A DNA stretch of 19,266 nt, taken from the NCBI GenBank assembly GCA_905201915.1, contig CAJKQE010000036.1, positions 1 through 19,266 on the forward strand, read 5' to 3'. Within the stretch, counting starts at the first letter, position 1. Each line of letters opens with the position of its first letter. The DNA is from an uncultured Lachnospiraceae bacterium. GTDB taxonomy: Bacteria; Bacillota; Clostridia; Lachnospirales; Lachnospiraceae. A program made the position numbers and the translations under genes. The notes under the pieces were generated by a model that was not told the DNA's origin, did not search any database, and saw only the letters and a program-made list of their open reading frames with translations. This document shows, in pieces, positions 14,680 to 19,266 of this stretch.

Positions 14680-15807
14680 CTACTCCTCCTTCTTCAGATT
14701 GCTATTTGCTTTATCTGTGTGTTTCTTACTTTTTCTGGATTGAATTTTATGAATCATACCTCTAAATAACAGAGATAATGCTCCACAGTAAATAATTGCC
14801 GCAATAATCATATCAATGACTTCCGGAGCAAAATCAAACAGCTGCATATTGTAACCGCCTACTGTAAGGTGTCCGATAAACAATCCTGCAAACAAGATAC
14901 CAATTGGATTGGACATACCAAGTAATGCTACAGAAATTCCTGAAAATCCTTCCGGTGCAATAATATCCAATACCTGAAGATATTTTCCTGAGTCTGCAAG
15001 ATATAACAGTGCACCACCAATTCCTGCTAATGCACCTGCAATTACCATAGACAATACAATGTTTCTTTTCGCGTTGATACCTGCATATTTACTTGCATTT
15101 GGGTTTTTACCACATGCTTTTAATTCATAACCAAAAGTAGTACGATTTAAAATCACATAAATTAAAATAACAAACGCAATAACAATAAGAATTCCTACGT
15201 TAATATCTGAATTTGGGAAGATTTTGTCTAAGCCGGCTTTTGGTAAGTTTGCAGTAGATGCAACTGCCATAGACTGATTTTTTACCTGGTCATAAATCGT
15301 TCTTTGAATTAACATATTTACCAGATACATTCCAATATAGTTCATCATAATGGAAGCAATTACTTCATTTACATTTCGAAATGCTTTTAATAAACCTGGA
15401 ATCATTCCCCACAATGCTCCTGCTAAAGCAGCTCCTGCAATAGCTACAAAGCAGTGTACTCCTGCCGGAAGGAAAGTACATTTTACACCAATTAAAATTG
15501 CCACATAAGCACCAACTGTAAACTGTCCCGGCGCTCCAATATTAAACAATCCCGTCTGAAATGCAAAGCCCACAGACAGACCTGTCATAATAATCGGGGT
15601 TGCGTAATAGAGCATCTGCCCAATTCCTTGAATACCATCTGTAAAGCCGCCTTGTAAAATCATCATAAATCCGCCATACGCCTGACTGGGATTACTGGAG
15701 AGTAAAATAATAAGTCCAAAGAGCAGACCACAAATAATTGCAAGAATGGATGAACAAAAGCTTGCCATACCTTCTCCCTGAAAAATATTTCGTTTCTTAT
15801 TCTTCAT
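14680..15807 (-). CDS. Nucleoside ABC transporter, permease (NupP/YufP type)
   Basis: The 375-residue membrane protein is the longer of the two permeases. It has a first hydrophobic helix at about residues 17-38, the family marker TGLFNIGAPGQFTVGAYVA at about 86-104 and the ATPase-contact loop ELKACGKNPNASKYAGINAKR at about 224-244, and a lysine-rich C-terminal tail. It overlaps the ATPase gene by 11 bases and has its ribosome binding site (AAAGGAG) within it. The pair of unequal permeases is standard in BMP-type importers. Confidence 0.92.
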   Translation of the reverse strand: MKNKKRNIFQGEGMASFCSSILAIICGLLFGLIILLSSNPSQAYGGFMMILQGGFTDGIQGIGQMLYYATPIIMTGLSVGFAFQTGLFNIGAPGQFTVGAYVAILIGVKCTFLPAGVHCFVAIAGAALAGALWGMIPGLLKAFRNVNEVIASIMMNYIGMYLVNMLIQRTIYDQVKNQSMAVASTANLPKAGLDKIFPNSDINVGILIVIAFVILIYVILNRTTFGYELKACGKNPNASKYAGINAKRNIVLSMVIAGALAGIGGALLYLADSGKYLQVLDIIAPEGFSGISVALLGMSNPIGILFAGLFIGHLTVGGYNMQLFDFAPEVIDMIIAAIIYCGALSLLFRGMIHKIQSRKSKKHTDKANSNLKKEE

Positions 15808-17329
15808 TATTCACACTCCTTTTTGCTCCTGCCATGTACAATCCCAGTTCTTCTGTTGTAATCTTCTTTGGATCTACATCTGCAACAATTTCACCTTCGT
15901 ACATTACAAGAATTCTATCACTTACATTCATGACTTCATCCAGTTCTAAAGATACAAGAAGCACTGCTTTTCCTGCATCCCTCTGTGCAATCAACTGTTT
16001 ATGAATATACTCAATTGCACCTACATCCAATCCTCGAACCGGCTGCACTGCAATAACAATATCAGGATTTCTATCTAATTCTCTGGCAATAATCGCTTTC
16101 TGCTGATTACCACCGGACATTCCTCTTACAATACTGTTTACACCCTGTCCGGAACGAATGTCAAACTTTTTAATCAGTTCCTCTGCATAGCTACGGATTG
16201 CATCAAATTTTAAAAATCCGTGATTTTGAAAACGCTTTGTAAAGTAACTCTGAAGTACAAGATTTTGCTGAAGGTCATAATCTAAAACCAAACCATCCTT
16301 ATGTCTGTCTTCCGGAATATGAGCCATACCATCCAGACATTTCTTACGAATACTTTCATGAGTAATATCTTTTCCTTTTAAGAAAATCTGTCCTCCATCA
16401 ATAGGCATCATTCCTGTAATACCATATACCAACTCGGATTGTCCGTTACCGTCAATACCCGCAATCGTAACAATTTCACCTTTACGAACAGTAAAAGATA
16501 CATTCTTCACTGCTTCTTTACCATGATGTTTGGATTTAATTGTCATATTCTTTACTTCTAAAATGGCATCACCTGGAGTAACTTCTTCTTTATCAATAAT
16601 AAAATTGACTTTTCTTCCTACCATCATTTCTGACATGGCTTCCTTAGAAGTTTCCGCAACATCAATGGTTCCAATATACTTTCCTTTTCTAAGTACGCTG
16701 CATCGATTTGCAACTTCTTTAATTTCATTCAATTTATGTGTGATAAAGATAATAGATTTTCCTTCCTCCACCAACTGCTTCATAACTTTCATAAGCTCTG
16801 TAATTTCTTGAGGAGTCAAAACAGCCGTAGGCTCATCAAAAATCAAAATATCATTATCGCAGTACAGCATCTTCAAAATTTCCACGCGTTGTTGCATACC
16901 TACGGTAATATCAGAAATGTATGCATCAGGATCAATTTTAAATTTGTATCGTTCACTTAATTCCATAATTTTCTTACGGGCATCATCCATTTTCAGAACT
17001 CCGCCTTTTGTTGTTTCTCGCCCTAGAACAATACTTTCCAGTACGGTAAAATTGTGAACTAGCTTAAAATGCTGATGTACCATTCCAATTCCTAAAGCAT
17101 TGGCATCATTTGGATTATTAATCTTTACTTCTTTTCCATTAATTTTAATCTGACCTGCTTCCGGCTGATACAAACCAAACAGAACACTCATAAGTGTAGA
17201 TTTACCGGCTCCGTTTTCACCCAACAGTGCGTGGATTTCACCTTTTTTTACGCGCAGTGTAATATCATCGTTGGCTTTAAATTCACCAAACTGCTTCGTA
17301 ATATGGTTCATTTCAATTACATATTCCAC
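15797..17329 (-). CDS. Nucleoside ABC transporter, two-domain ATP-binding protein (NupO/YufO type)
   Basis: The 510-residue protein contains two ABC domains. Domain 1 has a full Walker A GENGAGKST (about 37-45), signature VGMQQRVEIL and Walker B ILIFDEPTAVL. Domain 2 has the degenerate Walker A GIDGNGQSE, lacking the lysine, and the signature MSGGNQQKAII, as usual in sugar- and nucleoside-type dual ATPases, so only one site is probably fully active. The start codon is GTG at 17329, seven bases after an AAGGAGG site. It lies between cdd and the permeases and powers the BMP-dependent importer. Confidence 0.94.
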   Translation of the reverse strand: MEYVIEMNHITKQFGEFKANDDITLRVKKGEIHALLGENGAGKSTLMSVLFGLYQPEAGQIKINGKEVKINNPNDANALGIGMVHQHFKLVHNFTVLESIVLGRETTKGGVLKMDDARKKIMELSERYKFKIDPDAYISDITVGMQQRVEILKMLYCDNDILIFDEPTAVLTPQEITELMKVMKQLVEEGKSIIFITHKLNEIKEVANRCSVLRKGKYIGTIDVAETSKEAMSEMMVGRKVNFIIDKEEVTPGDAILEVKNMTIKSKHHGKEAVKNVSFTVRKGEIVTIAGIDGNGQSELVYGITGMMPIDGGQIFLKGKDITHESIRKKCLDGMAHIPEDRHKDGLVLDYDLQQNLVLQSYFTKRFQNHGFLKFDAIRSYAEELIKKFDIRSGQGVNSIVRGMSGGNQQKAIIARELDRNPDIVIAVQPVRGLDVGAIEYIHKQLIAQRDAGKAVLLVSLELDEVMNVSDRILVMYEGEIVADVDPKKITTEELGLYMAGAKRSVNNEE

Positions 17330-17349
17330 GTTTTTTCCTCCTTTTTGTT

Positions 17350-17763
17350 TTATTTCAAATTAGCTGAGCTAAAACCGCAAGGCAAAAGCTCCTCTAAAAT
17401 CATTACTCTGCAGGTATTTTCTCCGTCAGCAAGGATAATTTGAAATTCCTTGGGATTACAGAATTCCATCATTACCTGCCTGCACACGCCACAGGGCGCA
17501 CACATCTCATTTGCATCTTCTCCATCTTTTGCACCTACAATAGCTATTTTTTCAAATTCTCTTTCTCCCTCTGAAACAGCCTTGAAAAAAGCAGTTCTTT
17601 CTGCACAGTTTGTCGGTGTATAAGTAGCATTCTCAATATTACAACCTAGATAAACCTTTCCACTTTTTGTTAAAAGAGCTGCACCTACCTTAAAATTAGA
17701 ATAAGGAGTATAAGCTTTTAATCTAGCTTTTTTTGCTTCTTCCAGCAATTTAAGATTATCCAT
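17350..17763 (-). CDS. cdd: Cytidine deaminase
   Basis: The 137-residue protein converts (deoxy)cytidine to (deoxy)uridine. Zinc and proton-shuttle residues are visible as C53 and E55 in TNCAERTAFF and C91 and C94 in APCGVCRQ, which marks it as the small homotetrameric type; the C-terminus LLPCGFSSANL is also typical. The frame could begin at 17772 (MKDMDN), but the AGGAG site would then touch the ATG; with the start at 17763 the spacing is nine bases and the length matches B. subtilis Cdd (136). The site overlaps the deoB stop codon, so the two genes are coupled. Confidence 0.94.
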   Translation of the reverse strand: MDNLKLLEEAKKARLKAYTPYSNFKVGAALLTKSGKVYLGCNIENATYTPTNCAERTAFFKAVSEGEREFEKIAIVGAKDGEDANEMCAPCGVCRQVMMEFCNPKEFQIILADGENTCRVMILEELLPCGFSSANLK

Positions 17764-17772
17764 ATCTTTCAT

Positions 17773-17777
17773 CTCCT
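17773..17777 (-). promoter_or_regulatory. Ribosome binding site that fixes the cdd start
   Basis: AGGAG overlaps the TAG stop of deoB. It lies nine bases before the ATG at 17763 and directly abuts the ATG at 17772, so the later ATG is preferred. Confidence 0.65.
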
Positions 17778-18948
17778 ATTTTAAGATTTCTTCCTTAAAG
17801 CTGGTTCCATCCAATCTGTAATCAATTCCAAAAATATCTAAGATTGTTGCTGCAATATCAGAAAATGTTTTACGTGTTCCCAGATTTACCCCTTCTTTCA
17901 CCTGTTCGCCATAGACTAAAAATGGTACACATTCTCTGGAATGGTCTGTTCCCTTAAAGCCCGGATCACAACCATGATCTGCCGTTATCATTAAAATATC
18001 CTGTGGCTGCATTCTCTCCATAAAAGTCCCCAGCTGCTTATCAAAAACTGTTGCAGCTTTCGCATATCCTTCAATGTCATTTCTATGACCATAAAGCATA
18101 TCAAAATCTACTAAATTCACAAAACATAGACCATTAAACTCCTTATCCTGGAGCTGTATAGTCTTTTCCATTCCGTCCACATTTCCTTGAATTCGCTGGG
18201 TATGAGAAATACCTTTTCCGGCAAAAATATCATAAATCTTACCTACACCATAGGTGTCATATCCCTCTTTTTGCAATACATCCAACATGGTATCTCTTGG
18301 AGGTAAAAGAGAAAAATCATGTCTATTTGTAGTTCTTTGGAAATTCGGTGCTTCGCCCACAAACGGTCTGGCAATTACACGTCCTACTCCATGCTCTCCT
18401 ACTAAAATCTCTCTGGCAATTTCACAGTATCTGTACAATTCTTCTACTGGAACAATATCTTCATGCGCTGCAATCTGGAAAACACTATCTGCTGATGTAT
18501 AAACAATCAATTTCCCTGTACGAACATGTTCTTCTCCGTAATCTCTAATAACATCTGTTCCAGAATATGGCTTGTTGCAAAGAATCTCTCTGCCTGTCCT
18601 CTTTGAAAATTCATCCAAAACTGCTTTTGGGAAACCATTAGGATAAGTAGGAAGAGCCTTTTCAGAAACAATACCTGCAATCTCCCAATGTCCAATTGTA
18701 GTATCCTTTCCTCTTGACGCTTCCTGCATTCTTCCATAACTACCAACTACATTGTCCACTTTTTCCAGATAATCCACGCCATCTATACAAGAAAGTCCCA
18801 ATTTTTTCATATTCGGCGTATCATATTCCCCTGAATGTGTAATTGTATAAAGTGTATTTGCACCTTTATCTCCAAAATCAGCTGCATCTGGTGCATTTCC
18901 AATTCCAAAGCTATCTAATACAATTAAATATACTCTCTGCTTGCTCAT
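17776..18948 (-). CDS. deoB: Phosphopentomutase
   Basis: The 390-residue enzyme interconverts (deoxy)ribose-1-phosphate and -5-phosphate and belongs to the alkaline-phosphatase superfamily. The two-metal site is complete: D12 in YLIVLDSFGIG, the phosphorylated threonine T83 in GKDTTIGHWE, and later LVDFDMLYGHRND and MITADHGCDP with GTDHSRE. The frame is open from 18981, but the usual family start MSKQRVYLIVLDS and an AAAGGGA site place the start at 18948. It is the first gene of the nucleoside operon; its products feed DeoC (deoxyribose) or the pentose phosphate pathway (ribose). Confidence 0.96.
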   Translation of the reverse strand: MSKQRVYLIVLDSFGIGNAPDAADFGDKGANTLYTITHSGEYDTPNMKKLGLSCIDGVDYLEKVDNVVGSYGRMQEASRGKDTTIGHWEIAGIVSEKALPTYPNGFPKAVLDEFSKRTGREILCNKPYSGTDVIRDYGEEHVRTGKLIVYTSADSVFQIAAHEDIVPVEELYRYCEIAREILVGEHGVGRVIARPFVGEAPNFQRTTNRHDFSLLPPRDTMLDVLQKEGYDTYGVGKIYDIFAGKGISHTQRIQGNVDGMEKTIQLQDKEFNGLCFVNLVDFDMLYGHRNDIEGYAKAATVFDKQLGTFMERMQPQDILMITADHGCDPGFKGTDHSRECVPFLVYGEQVKEGVNLGTRKTFSDIAATILDIFGIDYRLDGTSFKEEILK

Positions 18949-18956
18949 TATTCTTG

Positions 18957-18964
18957 TCCCTTTC
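18957..18964 (-). promoter_or_regulatory. Ribosome binding site that fixes the deoB start
   Basis: GAAAGGGA lies eight bases before the ATG at 18948. The ATG at 18981 has no purine-rich site at a suitable distance. Confidence 0.6.
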
Positions 18965-18997
18965 TTGATTATTCTTTCCACTACACGATATATTTTT

Positions 18998-19003
18998 ATT
19001 ATA
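18998..19003 (-). promoter_or_regulatory. Possible -10 element of the nucleoside operon
   Basis: A perfect TATAAT stands 49 bases before the deoB ATG. The bases 16-17 upstream are only T-rich (part of the hairpin's T run), so there is no good -35. This could mean an activated promoter, for example one that needs the Crp-like protein encoded in the operon; that is inference. Confidence 0.35.
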
Positions 19004-19020
19004 TAGTATCTTACATTCTC

Positions 19021-19040
19021 AAAAAAGGACTCATGTCCTT
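19021..19040 (-). promoter_or_regulatory. Small palindrome/terminator-like hairpin upstream of deoB
   Basis: AAGGAC-ATGA-GTCCTT (19025-19040) is followed on the minus strand by a T run (19021-19024, continuing from the stem). It could be a weak terminator of a short leader transcript or an operator next to the deoB promoter. Confidence 0.45.
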
Positions 19041-19060
19041 CTTTTATAATCTTTTATAAT
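19041..19060. repeat. Exact tandem repeat, two copies of 10 bases
   Basis: CTTTTATAAT occurs twice head to tail on the plus strand. The period is close to one helical turn, so both copies face the same side of the DNA. It lies between an isolated TTGACA and the palindrome upstream of deoB. Confidence 0.7.
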
Positions 19061-19137
19061 ATGTCAAAATCCGGCATAATAAAATGCACTCATTATTAAT
19101 ATATGCTGACAAGCAGACTTTTATAAAAAAAGCAAAT

Positions 19138-19177
19138 AAAAAAGCACAATCATTCTCAAACTTGAAAACAATTGTGC
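19138..19177 (-). terminator. Terminator after tRNA-Asn
   Basis: An 8-bp stem AGCACAAT/ATTGTGCT is extended by further A-U and G-U pairs to about 15 pairs (19142-19177) and followed by a T-rich stretch on the minus strand. It lies about 36 bases after the tRNA end. Confidence 0.8.
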
Positions 19178-19213
19178 TCATGTACTTAAACTTTAAATCC
19201 GAAAATAAAAAAG

Positions 19214-19266
19214 CTCCCCCTGTTGGACTCGAACCAACGACACTGCGGTTAACAGCCGCATGCTCT
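19214..19266 (-). tRNA. tRNA-Asn (GTT), 3' part, truncated by the window edge
   Basis: The minus strand shows the anticodon arm TGCGG-CTGTTAA-CCGCA with anticodon GTT at 19251-19253, a short variable loop, the T arm GTTGG-TTCGAGT-CCAAC, the acceptor 3' strand AGGGGGA (19215-19221) and the discriminator G (19214), as expected for tRNA-Asn. CCA is not encoded: the next bases are C and a T run. The acceptor 5' strand and most of the D arm lie outside the window. Confidence 0.95.

Larger units (their letters stand above)
18949..19213 (-). other. Intergenic region tRNA-Asn to deoB
   Basis: These 265 bases hold the tRNA terminator (19138-19177), an AT-rich stretch, an isolated perfect TTGACA (19062-19067) with no matching -10, an exact tandem 10-base repeat (19041-19060), a small hairpin with T run (19021-19040), a TATAAT (18998-19003) and the deoB ribosome binding site (18957-18964). 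No coding sequence is supported. Confidence 0.75.

Noticed and set aside
15797..17329. The degenerate second Walker A of the nucleoside ATPase as a sign of decay
   Set aside because: Loss of the lysine in domain 2 is normal for this class of two-domain importer ATPases.
19062..19067. TTGACA as the -35 of the deoB promoter
   Set aside because: At 16-18 bases spacing the sequence is AAAGAA-like, not a -10; the nearby TATAAA copies are only 12-13 bases away.

Overview
The window is low-GC Firmicutes DNA, most like a member of the Lachnospiraceae (a Blautia-type gut anaerobe is my best guess, from codon use, protein style and gene content; no ribosomal RNA is present to confirm it). Every gene I can support, 18 proteins and one tRNA, lies on the minus strand, so transcription runs from high to low coordinates. 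I see no mobile element, CRISPR array, phage gene or broken gene. The region is a metabolic and transport block with several RNA-level controls.

Reading in the direction of transcription: the window opens at 19266 with the 3' part of a tRNA-Asn and its terminator. An intergenic control region follows, then a long nucleoside salvage operon (18948 to 7926): deoB, cdd, a two-domain nucleoside ABC ATPase, two nucleoside permeases, pdp, deoC, a BMP-family nucleoside-binding lipoprotein, add, a Crp/Fnr-type regulator and punA, closed by a terminator at about 7770-7829. Together these genes import nucleosides, deaminate cytidine and adenosine, cleave nucleosides to base plus (deoxy)ribose-1-phosphate, isomerise this to the 5-phosphate, and split deoxyribose-5-phosphate to acetaldehyde and glyceraldehyde-3-phosphate. 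The PNP carries the residues of a 6-oxopurine enzyme, which explains why adenosine deaminase is in the operon.

Next comes a three-gene polar amino-acid ABC importer (7593 to 5330: lipoprotein, permease, ATPase) with a good promoter. It runs without a clear terminator into an FMN riboswitch plus terminator (5258 to about 5088) that controls the riboflavin ECF component ribU and a translationally coupled Nudix hydrolase. A 151-base gap holding a nested stem-loop precedes an AI-2E-family membrane protein, followed closely by ktrB and ktrA, a Ktr potassium uptake system.

The last unit is a promoter and a ZTP (pfl) riboswitch whose 3' strand is shared with a terminator hairpin, directly in front of fhs (formate-tetrahydrofolate ligase), of which only the first 27 codons are present. 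The most interesting items are the nested structured leader before the AI-2E gene, the ZTP riboswitch/terminator, the Crp-like regulator with an atypical ligand pocket inside the nucleoside operon, and an intercistronic hairpin after the binding-protein gene.
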